NCBI RefSeq assembly: GCF_009742725.1
Contig: NZ_WPHG01000003.1
Location: forward strand, 558,001-622,000
Source: Nitratireductor arenosus
GTDB taxonomy: Bacteria > Pseudomonadota > Alphaproteobacteria > Rhizobiales > Rhizobiaceae
Length of the DNA stretch: 64,000 nucleotides
Direction of reading: 5' to 3'
Shown here: piece by piece, positions 45,919 through 55,075 of the stretch
Layout: every line of letters begins with the position of its first letter
Numbering within the stretch: the first letter of the stretch is position 1
The notes under the pieces: model-generated
Database searches by the model: none
What the model was told of the DNA's origin: nothing
The model's input: only the letters and a program-made list of their open reading frames with translations
Translations under genes and position numbers: made by a program

Positions 45919-46738
45919 CCGGGAAATAGCGCAGATAAAGTTCCGCGAAGGTGCCGTTGGCGTTGATCTCGTGCAGCGCATAGTCAAAGGCGGCAGCGAG
46001 TTCGGGCATGCCGCGCCGTGTCGCGATCGCCATGCCGGGGCCGAGATAGGCCGGTAGCAGGTAGGGACCGCCGACGAAGCGGCAGCACGTTTGCGATTCG
46101 GAGCCGGAAAGCCAGAAGGACAGTGCCATGCCGTCGGCGAACGCCGCATCGGTTTTGCCTTGGCGCACATCGTCCAGCATCCAGTCGGAGCGCGAATAGA
46201 TCACCGGGCGCAGATCGGGAAACAGCTCGCGCAGTATCTTTTCATGGACACTCCCGCCGCGCACGCCGACGCGCTTGGCAGCCAGCGTTTCGTGCAGGGG
46301 TTCGGCGACGGTTTTGTCCTTCGCCGCCACAAAACGGGCCGGCAGTCGCAGATAAGGCCGCGAGAACGCGTAGCGCCGGCGGCTCTCGGTGGTCACCGCC
46401 AGGCCGGCCAGAATCGCCTCGCCCTGGCCGGCCTCCAGGGCGCTGGACAGTTCATCCCAGGGCAGCGCCTGGATCTGGCATAGCTCCTCGAGCGACAATT
46501 CCGCGCAGATCGCGCGGGCGAGATCGACGTGAAAGCCGCTGAGACGCCCGTTGCGGTCGAGAAAATTGAAGGGCGGAAAATCGATCGTAGTCAGGAAACG
46601 CAGGCGCGGGAGCTCGCCGATTTCCGGCTTCGACAGTCTTTCGCGCGTATCCCAGAGATTGGGAATGACGGGCTCGGCGATCGCCGGGTTCGCCGCCAGA
46701 GCCAGATAGAGGAACAAGGTGCACAGGGCTCTCAGCAT
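45905..46738 (-). CDS. Periplasmic amino-acid-type solute-binding protein
   Basis: A 277-residue protein with a signal peptide (MLRALCTLFLYLALAANPAIA) and an SBP_bac_3 fold: LRFLTTIDFPPFNFLDRNGRLSGFHVDLARAICAEL near residues 46-81, LPWDELSSALEAGQGEAILAGLAVT, and KRVGVRGGSVHEKILRELFP at the hinge. No ABC permease or ATPase is adjacent, so it is an orphan binding protein, or it serves as a sensor. The extra Cys pair (ICAELSLEELCQ) may form a disulfide. Confidence 0.86.
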   Translation of the reverse strand: MLRALCTLFLYLALAANPAIAEPVIPNLWDTRERLSKPEIGELPRLRFLTTIDFPPFNFLDRNGRLSGFHVDLARAICAELSLEELCQIQALPWDELSSALEAGQGEAILAGLAVTTESRRRYAFSRPYLRLPARFVAAKDKTVAEPLHETLAAKRVGVRGGSVHEKILRELFPDLRPVIYSRSDWMLDDVRQGKTDAAFADGMALSFWLSGSESQTCCRFVGGPYLLPAYLGPGMAIATRRGMPELAAAFDYALHEINANGTFAELYLRYFPVSFF

Positions 46739-46908
46739 GCGTAAATTCCCAACCGCCAGGTGCCATGGCTAGCACGTGAAAGCGTAGTTTTCACCCTCCC
46801 GTGTCGTGGCCCAACCGTTTGTCGGTTTTGCAACCATCGGTTAATAGATCGAAAATTCGCACACGTTATAGTGCGTTGCGATTCCAATCCGGCCATTTGG
46901 GGTCAAGA

Positions 46909-47640
46909 ATGGGGCAGTTCGACGATACACTGCAATTTATCGAAGAGTTGGATCGGGCTGAAACGCCGGAAACAGTGTGCCGGCAGCTGCTCGAGCTGAC
47001 GCGCGGTTTCGGCCTGACCGCGATCATGGCCGGCACCGTGCCGCGCCCGGGAACGCCCAAGGGCAAGCAGAAAAGCCATGTCATGCTGTGCGATTGGCCG
47101 CAGGACTGGCTTGAGCGCTACGTTGCGCGCAATTATGTCGACCAGGATCCGGTCGTCACCTATATCAAACGCTCCCCGACAATGGTGAATTGGCGCAGCG
47201 CCACCAGCGAACTGCAAGCCGGCAAGACTGCCCGTCAGGTCATGGGCGATGCCGGAGAGTTCAAACTCAAGGACGGGTTCGCCTTTCCGCTGATCACCAT
47301 CGAGGGCACGATCGTCATGGTTTCCCTCGGCGGCGAGGCCGTCGATATCTCCCCTGAAGGGGTGGGGGTTGTGTCCCTGGCTTCCACCTATGCGATCGGG
47401 CGCGCCATGCAATTGCAAAACGCCCAGGCGATATTCGATCAGCGGCCCGATCTGACCCCACGCGAAACCGAGTGCCTGAAATGGGCCGCGGAGGGAAAGT
47501 CGGAGTGGGAGATTTCCCAGATTCTCGGAATTTCCGAACATACGTCCGAAAAGCATTTGCTCAATGCCAAGCGGAAATTGGGCGCGGCCAACCGCGTGCA
47601 CGCCGTCGCCGAAGCCATCCGCCACGGTTACATTTCCTGA
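46909..47640 (+). CDS. LuxR-type quorum-sensing regulator
   Basis: A 243-residue AHL receptor. The autoinducer-binding domain keeps the canonical residues in DWLERYVARNYVDQDPVV and TMVNW (the Trp57, Tyr61, Asp70, Pro71 and Trp85 equivalents of TraR/LuxR). The GerE-type HTH runs LTPRETECLKWAAEGKSEWEISQILGISEHTSEKHLLNAKRKLGAANRVHAVAEAIRHGYI. ATG 46909 gives the normal N-terminus. It lies 90 bases before luxI with a lux box between, so it is the cognate receptor. The 170 bases upstream show no second lux box. Confidence 0.94.
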   Translation: MGQFDDTLQFIEELDRAETPETVCRQLLELTRGFGLTAIMAGTVPRPGTPKGKQKSHVMLCDWPQDWLERYVARNYVDQDPVVTYIKRSPTMVNWRSATSELQAGKTARQVMGDAGEFKLKDGFAFPLITIEGTIVMVSLGGEAVDISPEGVGVVSLASTYAIGRAMQLQNAQAIFDQRPDLTPRETECLKWAAEGKSEWEISQILGISEHTSEKHLLNAKRKLGAANRVHAVAEAIRHGYIS

Positions 47641-47658
47641 CCGCGCGATCGCGTAGGG

Positions 47659-47704
47659 CATTACGTGATCACGTAATGTTCGCTCCCTCGACTCGTCGTA
47701 AGTT
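47659..47704 (+). promoter_or_regulatory. lux box and luxI promoter
   Basis: A 20-bp perfect palindrome at 47659-47678, made of CATTACGTGA and its exact reverse complement. A -10 candidate, TAAGTT, is at 47699-47704. With transcription starting near 47711 the box centre is at -42.5, the position used by class II LuxR-type activators that overlap the -35 region. There is no good -35 box of its own. GGAGGG (47721-47726) is the luxI ribosome site. Confidence 0.85.
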
Positions 47705-47730
47705 TTTCTCTCCATCCACAGGAGGGAAAC

Positions 47731-48369
47731 ATGATCTACGCACTGACGACGAACGAGTTGGCCGCCCGGCCCGATCTGTGGGACGAGGTTCGCCGGCTAA
47801 GACACAAGATCTTTGTCGAGGAGATGGGTTGGGACGATCTTCGCAGTCCCGACAGCCGCGAGAGTGACCAGTTCGACCACGATGAAGCGGTCCATCATCT
47901 GTGCATGCGCAATGGCCGGCTCGCCGGGTACCAGCGCATGCTGCCGACCACGCGCCCGCATCTGCTGACCGACGTTCTGTCCGACCTTTGCGAGGGCGAG
48001 GGGCCGAAGGGCTCCAACGTCTTCGAACTGACCCGCTACGCCGTCGCCCACGCGCATCGGGACGGCCGGCGCGGCGTGTCCACAGTCGGCAGCGAGCTGA
48101 TCGCCGGCTTCGTCGAATGGGGGCTGGAACGCGGCGTCGACCAGGTCATCATCGAGTTCGAGCCGATGTGGGTGCTGCGCGCTCTGCAACTCAGCTTTCT
48201 GGCGCGCCCGCTCGGCTATCAACGGACCTATGGCCGCCAGCAGGTTGTCGCGACATTGCTGACCTTCAACGAACAGACGCTCGACGTGGTTCGAGGCCGC
48301 CGCAGTCATCACGCGCCGGTTCTGAGCCGCGGCATGCCGGAGGACGAGGTCTTTCGGCGCGCGTCCTGA
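47731..48369 (+). CDS. Acyl-homoserine-lactone synthase (LuxI family)
   Basis: A 212-residue synthase joining SAM and an acyl carrier (or CoA) to give an AHL signal. The invariant residues are present: Arg24, Phe28 and Trp34 in RHKIFVEEMGW, Asp46 and Asp49 in SDQFDHDEA, Arg69, and Glu99 and Arg102 in FELTRYAVA. The acyl chain cannot be read from sequence. The crotonase-like gene 62 bases downstream suggests a modified or unsaturated chain, as described for the Mesorhizobium mqsRIC locus. First gene behind the lux box, hence positive feedback. Confidence 0.94.
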   Translation: MIYALTTNELAARPDLWDEVRRLRHKIFVEEMGWDDLRSPDSRESDQFDHDEAVHHLCMRNGRLAGYQRMLPTTRPHLLTDVLSDLCEGEGPKGSNVFELTRYAVAHAHRDGRRGVSTVGSELIAGFVEWGLERGVDQVIIEFEPMWVLRALQLSFLARPLGYQRTYGRQQVVATLLTFNEQTLDVVRGRRSHHAPVLSRGMPEDEVFRRAS

Positions 48370-48431
48370 CATCAGATGGGACGCCGCGAACCGGCAACGG
48401 TCGCGCGGCCATGGACGATGGGAGATAAATC

Positions 48432-49181
48432 ATGGACGACAAACATGTCATCGAATTCGGCAATCACACCCTCGCGCTGACGCTGTCGGGCGCGGACGGC
48501 CGCCCCGTGCTCGATCATCGGGCCTATCTGAGGTTGGCGCAGGCTCTGCGCGACGCGGCGGCGCGCGACGACGTCCGCGTGGTGGTCCTGCGCGGCCTTT
48601 CGGGGTGCTTTTGCCTCGGCGGGGATCTTTCGGAATTCCTCGACGCGGACAAGCATCAATCCCTGATCGGGGCGGTAACCGACATGTTTCGCATGCTGGC
48701 GACCTTTCCCAAGCCCATACTGGCCTGCGTCGACGGCGACGCGGTCGGCGTGGGGTGCACGGTGCTTTTCCATTGCGATCTAGTCTTTGCCTCGGCCCAG
48801 AGCACGTTTCGGGTGCCGTTCGTCGATTTCGGCCTTGTGCCCGACGCGGCGACCAGCATTCTCGCGCCTGAAAAACTGGGATATGCCAACGCCTTCCGCT
48901 TCTTCTGCCTCGGCGAAACGCTGGACGCCAAAAAGGCCCATGCGCTCGGCTTGGTGACCGACCTGCTGGAAGCGGAAAAACCGGAGGCTGCCGCTGCCCG
49001 GGTCGCCTGGCAACTGGCGAAGAAGCCGGCTCGGGCGCTTGCGCAGACGCGGGGTCTGCTGAAGGGCGACACCGCCCAGCTCTGCGCGCGCATCGACCGG
49101 GAGGTCTCGCTGTTTCACGACGCCTTACAGGATGAAGCGACGCTGCGCAGGCTCAAGCGGATTGCGCGCATGGCCGCCTGA
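48432..49181 (+). CDS. Crotonase-fold protein linked to luxI, without hydratase glutamates
   Basis: A 249-residue enoyl-CoA hydratase/isomerase-superfamily protein. The oxyanion-hole segments are intact (GCFCLGGDLSEF near 58-69; GDAVGVGCTVLFHCDL near 102-117). The two hydratase glutamates of crotonase are replaced by Thr110 and Phe130. Asp138 in GLVPDAATS sits where enoyl-CoA isomerases carry their acidic residue. It is therefore more likely an isomerase or dehydratase acting on the AHL acyl chain than a beta-oxidation hydratase. GGAG lies seven bases before the ATG. Probably co-transcribed with luxI. Confidence 0.87.
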   Translation: MDDKHVIEFGNHTLALTLSGADGRPVLDHRAYLRLAQALRDAAARDDVRVVVLRGLSGCFCLGGDLSEFLDADKHQSLIGAVTDMFRMLATFPKPILACVDGDAVGVGCTVLFHCDLVFASAQSTFRVPFVDFGLVPDAATSILAPEKLGYANAFRFFCLGETLDAKKAHALGLVTDLLEAEKPEAAAARVAWQLAKKPARALAQTRGLLKGDTAQLCARIDREVSLFHDALQDEATLRRLKRIARMAA

Positions 49182-49254
49182 CGCCGGCCGCAAACCGGGC
49201 GTGCCGGGTCGAGGGGACAACGGAGTCGAGCACGTCCTTGCGAGGGAGGGGAGA

Positions 49255-51285
49255 GTGCAGCAGCACCTTGAAAGGGGCCGGCGCGTGCTGCCCGCCGTGC
49301 CGGAAGGGTTGAAGACACCGCGCGCGCGGCTGGCGTGGCGGCCGCCGTGGCACGAAGCCGCGCGGCTGCTCGCCGGCATGGCGGCGTTGAACGGCTGGAG
49401 CGGATTGCTGCGTCGGCTTCGGATAACCGAGGACGACGCGCTGCGGCTTGCCGCGCGCGCCAACGCCAACGGAACCGAATTGCTTGACGAATTATACGTC
49501 GCCGGCGTGTTGCCCGAAGACGCGCTCTATCGCACGTTGGCGGCCGAGATCGGCCTCCGATTCGAGCCCGCCGTGCAACCCCGGACGCTGATCCTGCGCG
49601 ACGCCGAATTGCGCATGCTGCTTGCCCGGCCTCGCGGGCAGCTTCACGTGCGAACCGACGCAGGCGGCCTGTCACGGGTGCTGCTGTCGTCGACGACCCT
49701 CAATCCTGGCCAGGCACATCGTCGCTTTGCCGATCGTGCTGAGCTTGTCAGCCGCCTGCGGCTGGTCGCGCCGGGCACCTTGCGTGCCGCGCTGCTGCAT
49801 CTGGCGCGCCGGCTTTTGCTGGGCGAGGCGCTGCGCGGCCTGTTCGCAAGCCGGCCGGAATTTTCCGCCCGCCAGGGCGCGACTTCCTGGCAGGGGCTGA
49901 TGCTTGGCCTGCTGCTGGTCGGCGCGCCGGTGGCCTATGCTTTGGCACCGCGGGCCACGACATGGTCCGCTTTCGCGGTCATCACCACCGTCTTTCTCAT
50001 GTGCGTCGGGCTTCGGCTGGCGGCGTTAAGGGAGGCGGGGCCCGCCAATCCGCGGCTACCTGCACTAGCGAACGCGCGCTCTCTGCCGGTCTACACCATC
50101 CTGGTCGCCTTGCATTCGGAAGCCGAGGTCATCGACGATCTCTTCCGGGCGCTCGCCCGGATCGTCTGGCCGCGCAGCAAGCTGGAGATCAAGTTCGTCT
50201 GCGAGGCCGATGATGCGCTCACACTTGCAGCCATCGCTCGCCAACGGCTGAGACCGTGGATGGAGATCATCCAGGTCCCGCCCTGCGAGCCGCGCACCAA
50301 GCCGAAAGCGCTGGCCTACGCGCTGCCGGCGGTCGGCGGCGAGTTTGTCGCGCTCTACGACGCCGAGGACCGTCCGCATCCCATGCAATTGCTCGAAGCC
50401 TGGCATCGCTTCCACGAGGGCGACGACCGTCTGGCCTGCGTCCAGGCACCCCTCGTGGTGGCCAATGCCGCAGCGGGTGCGCTCCCGCGCATGTTCCGGA
50501 TGGAGTATGCGCTGCATTTCAACGCGATTCTGCCGTGGCTTTCGCGGCGCGGGCTTTGCTTCCCGCTCGGCGGCACGTCCAACCATTTTCGCAGGCGCGC
50601 TTTGGTCGGGATCGGCAGCTGGGATCCCTACAATGTCACCGAGGACGCGGACCTTGGAACCCGCTTTGCCCGGTTCGGCTATCGCTGCGAGACGATCGCC
50701 TGTCCGACTTTGGAAGATGCTCCCGACGAGGTCAGGGTATGGCTTTGCCAGCGCACGCGCTGGTTCAAGGGCTGGATACAGACCTGGTTCGTTCACATGC
50801 GCAGGCCGGCGCGGCTTTATCGCGAACTCGGGCCGGGTTCCTTCATCGCCGTGCAGGTCATGTTCGCTGGCATGATCGCCTCGGCGCTCGCGCATCCCGT
50901 CCTGCTGGCGAGCGTCGTGCATCTCGGCACGAAGTTGACCCTGACCGGAGCGCTCGATCGTGGGGACGCGGCCCTGCTGACGCTCGCACTCATCAACATG
51001 GCGCTCGGATACGGGTCTTTCCTGGTTCTGGGTTTCCGTAGCCTCGACAAACCCGACCGTCGCGGCTTTTGGAAGAACGCCGCGCTAACGCCAGCCTATT
51101 GGCTGCTGATGTCGATTGCCGCGTTGCGCGCCTGCTGGCAGATTTGCTGGTGGCCGCATTATTGGGAAAAGACGCCGCACAAGCGTCATGCCGTACCCGA
51201 TGCGCCGGCACGCAGCCCGCATACCCGCTTCCGTCGCCCATCGAGACCTTCACGGCCGGCCGCCTCGCGTGTCAGCTGCCGATGA
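49255..51285 (+). CDS. Family 2 membrane glycosyltransferase with N-terminal MshEN/GspE-like domain
   Basis: About 676 residues. Residues 55-105 ([49 protein letters not shown]) resemble the MshEN/T2SSE N-domain, known in some proteins to bind c-di-GMP. Two membrane helices follow (about 213-258), then a GT2 domain with YDAEDRPHP (DxD-like), TEDADLGTR and QRTRWFKGW (QxxRW), then four or five more helices. This is the layout of processive polysaccharide synthases. GTG 49255 has GGGAGGG upstream; GTG 49201 is possible. It lies 73 bases after the crotonase-like gene, so it may be quorum regulated. Confidence 0.85.
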   Translation: MQQHLERGRRVLPAVPEGLKTPRARLAWRPPWHEAARLLAGMAALNGWSGLLRRLRITEDDALRLAARANANGTELLDELYVAGVLPEDALYRTLAAEIGLRFEPAVQPRTLILRDAELRMLLARPRGQLHVRTDAGGLSRVLLSSTTLNPGQAHRRFADRAELVSRLRLVAPGTLRAALLHLARRLLLGEALRGLFASRPEFSARQGATSWQGLMLGLLLVGAPVAYALAPRATTWSAFAVITTVFLMCVGLRLAALREAGPANPRLPALANARSLPVYTILVALHSEAEVIDDLFRALARIVWPRSKLEIKFVCEADDALTLAAIARQRLRPWMEIIQVPPCEPRTKPKALAYALPAVGGEFVALYDAEDRPHPMQLLEAWHRFHEGDDRLACVQAPLVVANAAAGALPRMFRMEYALHFNAILPWLSRRGLCFPLGGTSNHFRRRALVGIGSWDPYNVTEDADLGTRFARFGYRCETIACPTLEDAPDEVRVWLCQRTRWFKGWIQTWFVHMRRPARLYRELGPGSFIAVQVMFAGMIASALAHPVLLASVVHLGTKLTLTGALDRGDAALLTLALINMALGYGSFLVLGFRSLDKPDRRGFWKNAALTPAYWLLMSIAALRACWQICWWPHYWEKTPHKRHAVPDAPARSPHTRFRRPSRPSRPAASRVSCR

Positions 51286-52174
51286 TGGCGGGTCCGGCAC
51301 AGACGATCCTGTCGTCCTGTTCGCCGATCAGGCCGTCGTCGCGCCCGTCATAAGGCAGGGACGACAGGATGTGGCGGATCGCCGCCAGCCTTGCGCGCCG
51401 CTTGTCGTTGGTCTTCAGCACGGTCCAGGGCGCGTGCGCGGTGTGCGTCCGTTTCATCATCGTGTCACGGCGCCGCGTATAGTCGTCCCACAGGCCCATG
51501 CCGGCAATGTCGATCGGGGAGAACTTCCAGATCTTCAACGGGTCGTGGCGCCGGTCGTGAAACCGCTTGAGCTGCATCTCCTGGCCGATATTCAGCCAGA
51601 ATTTGAAGAAATGAATGCCTTCATTGACGACCATGCGTTCAAAAGAGGGCGTTTCGCCGAGAAATTTCTCGGTTTGCGCAGGTGTGCAGAAACCCATCAC
51701 CGGTTCCACGACCGCACGGTTGTACCAGGATCGGTCGAATGTGACGAACTCGCCCGCGGTCGGAAAGTGTTCGACATAGCGCTGATAGTACCACTGGCCG
51801 CGCTCGACCTCCGTTGGTTTCGGCAGCGCCACATTGCGCGCGACACGCGGGTTCATGTACTGGCGAATGACGAATATGGTGCCGCCCTTGCCCGCCGCGT
51901 CCCGCCCTTCGAAAAGCGACATGACGCGATGGCCGCTGGCCTGCAGCCAATATTGCAGCTTGACCAGCTCGATCTGCAGCCGTTCGAGTCGGTCCTCGTA
52001 GGCCTTCTTGTCCATCTTGTCGGCATAGGGATAGCCGCCGGAGGCCATGTCGTTGTCCTTGATCCAGTCCGGCAGCTTGGGATCGTTGATGTCGAACACG
52101 CGTTCCTTGCCGTCGATGGTAAGCTTGATTGGCTCCGCGTTCAGCTCCGGATGCGCGAGGTCGGCCTTGGACAT
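51272..52174 (-). CDS. ppk2: Polyphosphate kinase 2
   Basis: A 300-residue PPK2 moving phosphate between polyphosphate and nucleoside diphosphates. Walker A is [12 protein letters not shown] near residue 90. The second motif is [21 protein letters not shown]. The lid holds [23 protein letters not shown]. Single-domain class I members of this length usually favour GDP or ADP phosphorylation. Divergent from phoR, 123 bases away; the last 14 bases overlap the glycosyltransferase end on the other strand. No Pho box is seen in the divergent gap. Confidence 0.93.
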   Translation of the reverse strand: MSKADLAHPELNAEPIKLTIDGKERVFDINDPKLPDWIKDNDMASGGYPYADKMDKKAYEDRLERLQIELVKLQYWLQASGHRVMSLFEGRDAAGKGGTIFVIRQYMNPRVARNVALPKPTEVERGQWYYQRYVEHFPTAGEFVTFDRSWYNRAVVEPVMGFCTPAQTEKFLGETPSFERMVVNEGIHFFKFWLNIGQEMQLKRFHDRRHDPLKIWKFSPIDIAGMGLWDDYTRRRDTMMKRTHTAHAPWTVLKTNDKRRARLAAIRHILSSLPYDGRDDGLIGEQDDRIVCAGPAIIGS

Positions 52175-52297
52175 TGATTTTTCTCCGAATTACGGTCGCG
52201 GCTATGCTATTGGGCGCCCCGGCAGGCGTCCAGTGCAGCGGTCCGGTTCCCAGCGTCCCGTGCACTGGTCGCAAAAAGATGGGGCGTGGTAGGCTCG

Positions 52298-53566
52298 ATG
52301 GCGTTTGATGGTCCGACACCTGGATGGGCACGGCGCGGCGCGGCCAGTCTGGCGCGGGCGAAATGGCTCGTTGCGACCGCTTTGGCGGCCATCGCCGGCC
52401 TGGCCTGGCTCGGGGGTCTCGACTGGCCGGTCATCGGGCTTGCGATGGGCGCGGTCCTGGTCGCGGCAGCGGTCGGGCCCGGCGAGCGCGAAGCGGAGCG
52501 GGTTTCCGGCGGCGCGGCGGCGCCGGCCTCGACCGGGCTTCGGGCTTATCCGGCCGAATATATCGCCGCAGCCATCCCCGATCCGATGGCGATGATCGAC
52601 CAGGCAGGCGCGATCGTCTACGTCAACGATGCCGCCCGCGCCGCGTTCGGCGACTTCCGCGCCGGCACGCTGATCCAATTGCGGTTCCGCACGCCCGAAT
52701 TCCAGACCTTTCTGAGCGGGCTTCGTGACGGCGCTGCCGAACCGCATGTCACCGACTATGCCGAGCGCGTTCCCATCGAGCGCTGGTTCCGCATCGTCGG
52801 ACGGCCGATCGGCCATGGCACCAATCTTTTCGTCCTGGTTTTCAAGGACCAGAGCGAGACCCGGCGGATCGACCGGATGCGCTCCGATTTCATCGCCAAT
52901 GCCAGCCACGAGTTGCGCACTCCGCTCGCCTCCGTCGCCGGGTTCATCGAGACCCTGCGCGGTCCTGCCCGCAACGACGCCAAAGCCCGCGATCATTTCC
53001 TCCAGATCATGCAGGACCAGACTGCGCGCATGGCCCGGCTGATCGACGATCTGCTGTCGCTGTCGCGTCTGGAGATGAAGACCTATGCCGCGCCGTCGAA
53101 GGCGGTCGATCTGCACCAGGTGATCGACCGCGTCGTCAACGCGATGAGCCAACTGGCCGCCGAGGTGGGCGTGACGATCGTCAAGCAGATACCGACCGCG
53201 CCGGTCGAAATTCTCGGTCAGCCGGACGAGTTGATCCAAGTGTTCGAGAATCTGGTGGAAAACGCCTGCAAATATGGCCAGTCCGGCGGCAAAGTGTTGG
53301 TTTTGCTGGATGCGGGCAAGGGCGAAGCCGCCGCCGGCCCCAGCGTCACGGTCAGGGATTTCGGCCCCGGCATTCCCGAAGAGCATATCCCGCGATTGAC
53401 CGAGCGGTTCTACCGGATCGACGCCGAAACCAGCCGGGCACAGAAGGGAACGGGGCTGGGCCTGGCCATCGTCAAGCATATCCTGACCCGCTACGACGCA
53501 CGCCTGACGATACGCTCGTGGCCGGGCGAGGGGGCCGCCTTCACGGTTCAGTTCCCGGCGCGCTAA
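52298..53566 (+). CDS. phoR: PhoR-type sensor histidine kinase
   Basis: A 422-residue membrane kinase. Two closely spaced helices (about 25-62) tether it, with almost no periplasmic loop. A PAS domain follows (about 80-180; PMAMIDQAGAIVYVNDAAR), then HisKA with His204 in NASHELRTPLASVAGFIETL and HATPase_c (ENLVENACKYGQ, VRDFGPGIPEEHIPRLTERFYRID, GTGLGLAIVKHIL). The layout and the neighbouring phoU identify the phosphate-sensing PhoR. GTG 52286 is an alternative start. The pst transporter genes and phoB usually found nearby are absent from the window. Confidence 0.88.
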   Translation: MAFDGPTPGWARRGAASLARAKWLVATALAAIAGLAWLGGLDWPVIGLAMGAVLVAAAVGPGEREAERVSGGAAAPASTGLRAYPAEYIAAAIPDPMAMIDQAGAIVYVNDAARAAFGDFRAGTLIQLRFRTPEFQTFLSGLRDGAAEPHVTDYAERVPIERWFRIVGRPIGHGTNLFVLVFKDQSETRRIDRMRSDFIANASHELRTPLASVAGFIETLRGPARNDAKARDHFLQIMQDQTARMARLIDDLLSLSRLEMKTYAAPSKAVDLHQVIDRVVNAMSQLAAEVGVTIVKQIPTAPVEILGQPDELIQVFENLVENACKYGQSGGKVLVLLDAGKGEAAAGPSVTVRDFGPGIPEEHIPRLTERFYRIDAETSRAQKGTGLGLAIVKHILTRYDARLTIRSWPGEGAAFTVQFPAR

Positions 53567-53642
53567 GCCGTTTGGCGTGTTCTTTTTTAGGTCACGCGCA
53601 TGGAGTACAGAAGACCGAGCTTGCGCCTTGGAGTGGCCCGCG

Positions 53643-54347
53643 ATGACGTCAGACCACATCATGAACGCCTACGACCAGGAGCTGAAATTCTTGGCCAACA
53701 GGATCGCCTTCATGGGCGGCCATGCCGAACGCATGGTGGATCAGGCCATCCAGGCCCTGGTGGCCGCCAATGTCGATCTGGCACGCAAGGTCGTTGCTGA
53801 CGACATGGCGCTGGACGAGGCCCAGCGCGACGTCGATGACAAAGCCGTCATCATCATTGCCCGGCGCCAGCCCATGGCCGACGATCTGCGCGAAATCATC
53901 GGTGCGATCAGAATTTCCTCCGACCTTGAGCGTGTCGGCGATCTTGGCAAGAACATCGCCAAACGCGTCGTGTCGCTGAGCGACGCCGCACAGCCGATCC
54001 AACTCTTTCGCGGGCTCGAGGCGCTGGCGCAGCTTGCGCTCACCCAGTTGAAGGAAGTCCTCGACGCCTACGCCACGCGATCGGTCGCCCGTATCGGCCA
54101 GGTGCGCGACCGCGACGACGACATCGACGCCATGTACACCTCGCTGTTTCGCGAACTGCTCACCTATATGATGGAGGATCCGCGCAACATCGCCTCATGC
54201 ACCCATCTGCTGTTCTGCGCCAAGAATATCGAGCGGATCGGCGATCACGCGACCAACATCGCCGAAACCGTCTACCATATCGTGACCGGCGATCTGATGC
54301 CGGCCGAGCGTCCCAAGGAAGACAAGAGCCACAAGGTCGTCATCTAA
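53643..54347 (+). CDS. phoU: Phosphate signalling protein PhoU
   Basis: A 234-residue PhoU with two three-helix bundles. Each holds the metal-binding E/D-x3-D signature: AIRISSDLERVGDLGKNIAKR near residue 95, and LFCAKNIERIGDHATNIAETVYHIVTG near 197. PhoU links the Pst transporter to PhoR and restrains Pho activation when phosphate is plentiful. It lies 76 bases after phoR. ATG 53643 gives the usual start (MTSDHIMNAYDQEL). No phoB follows; gcrA converges instead. Confidence 0.94.
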   Translation: MTSDHIMNAYDQELKFLANRIAFMGGHAERMVDQAIQALVAANVDLARKVVADDMALDEAQRDVDDKAVIIIARRQPMADDLREIIGAIRISSDLERVGDLGKNIAKRVVSLSDAAQPIQLFRGLEALAQLALTQLKEVLDAYATRSVARIGQVRDRDDDIDAMYTSLFRELLTYMMEDPRNIASCTHLLFCAKNIERIGDHATNIAETVYHIVTGDLMPAERPKEDKSHKVVI

Positions 54348-54421
54348 AGGGGAAAGGCTCCGCAGGCGAAATAGCGCCGTCGCTTGCAAGTCGCATCCGT
54401 TGCTCCGATTGAAACGCCGAC

Positions 54422-54442
54422 AGCCCCGCAAGGCGCGGGGCT
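54422..54442. terminator. Stem-loop between convergent phoU and gcrA
   Basis: An 8-bp stem, AGCCCCGC and GCGGGGCT, around a five-base loop, 75 bases after the phoU stop. It is followed by a 12-bp palindrome CTCGTATACGAG (54441-54452). There is no U-tract on either side, so termination would be weak or Rho-assisted. The rest of the 135-base gap shows nothing. Confidence 0.45.
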
Positions 54443-54482
54443 CGTATACGAGTGGTCTGGCGACTGTCGTTGTGGCGCTCGC

Positions 54483-54998
54483 TCAGCGCTGGCGCCGGCG
54501 CTCGGAGGCCGGCTGGAAGGCCAGGCGGGCATGGTAGGTGCAGTAGGGGCCGCTTTCAGCCGATTCATTGCCGCAGAAATGGAAATCCTCATGTAGCGGA
54601 TCCCCGTTTGGCCATTTGCAGGTCCGCTCCGTCAGATCGGCCAGCGACAGGCGGCGCGAGATCGGCACCACCACATTCTCGGACGGCCGCAGCGCCGGAC
54701 GCGGGGCGGCGTCGGCATCAAGAGCGGTGTTGAGCGCGTTGGCGCCCACTGTCTGTGGCAGGATGCGTCCGCCGGAGGTGCGTGGCACCGGCTTGCCGGT
54801 GGCGCCGGAATGCGCGGTCTTCTTCGGCCGGCTCGGCGCGGCGGACGCGCGGCCGCGGCTGGAAAGCTTCAGGCGATGAACCTTGCCGATCACGGCGTTG
54901 CGGCTCACGCCGCCCAACTGGGCCGCGATTTGGCTCGCGCTCAAGCCTTCCGCCCATAGCTTCTTGAGCAGCTCGACCCTTTCATCCGTCCAGTTCAT
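54483..54998 (-). CDS. gcrA: Cell-cycle regulator GcrA
   Basis: A 171-residue GcrA, the alphaproteobacterial transcription factor that works with CcrM-methylated GANTC sites and sigma-70. The N-terminal helix-turn-helix is MNWTDERVELLKKLWAEGLSASQIAAQLGGVSRNAVIGKVHRLKLSSRG. A basic linker follows. The C-terminal RNA-polymerase-binding part holds TCKWPNGDPLHEDFHFCGNESAESGPYCTYHARLAFQP, with three conserved Cys. Start ATG 54998. A promoter candidate lies about 110 bases upstream. Confidence 0.96.
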   Translation of the reverse strand: MNWTDERVELLKKLWAEGLSASQIAAQLGGVSRNAVIGKVHRLKLSSRGRASAAPSRPKKTAHSGATGKPVPRTSGGRILPQTVGANALNTALDADAAPRPALRPSENVVVPISRRLSLADLTERTCKWPNGDPLHEDFHFCGNESAESGPYCTYHARLAFQPASERRRQR

Positions 54999-55075
54999 CC
55001 GCATATGCTCCTGGTGCATTCGGGTGGCGGAATCGGAATCGCTCCCCGTCCTGGCAAGCGCCAGGAGGACACGAG

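Noticed and set aside
52175-52297. Pho box expected between ppk2 and phoR
   Set aside because: No CTGTCAT-like direct repeats are visible. Only an 8-bp inverted repeat (52230-52237 with 52261-52268) is present, and its 23-base spacing makes it unremarkable.
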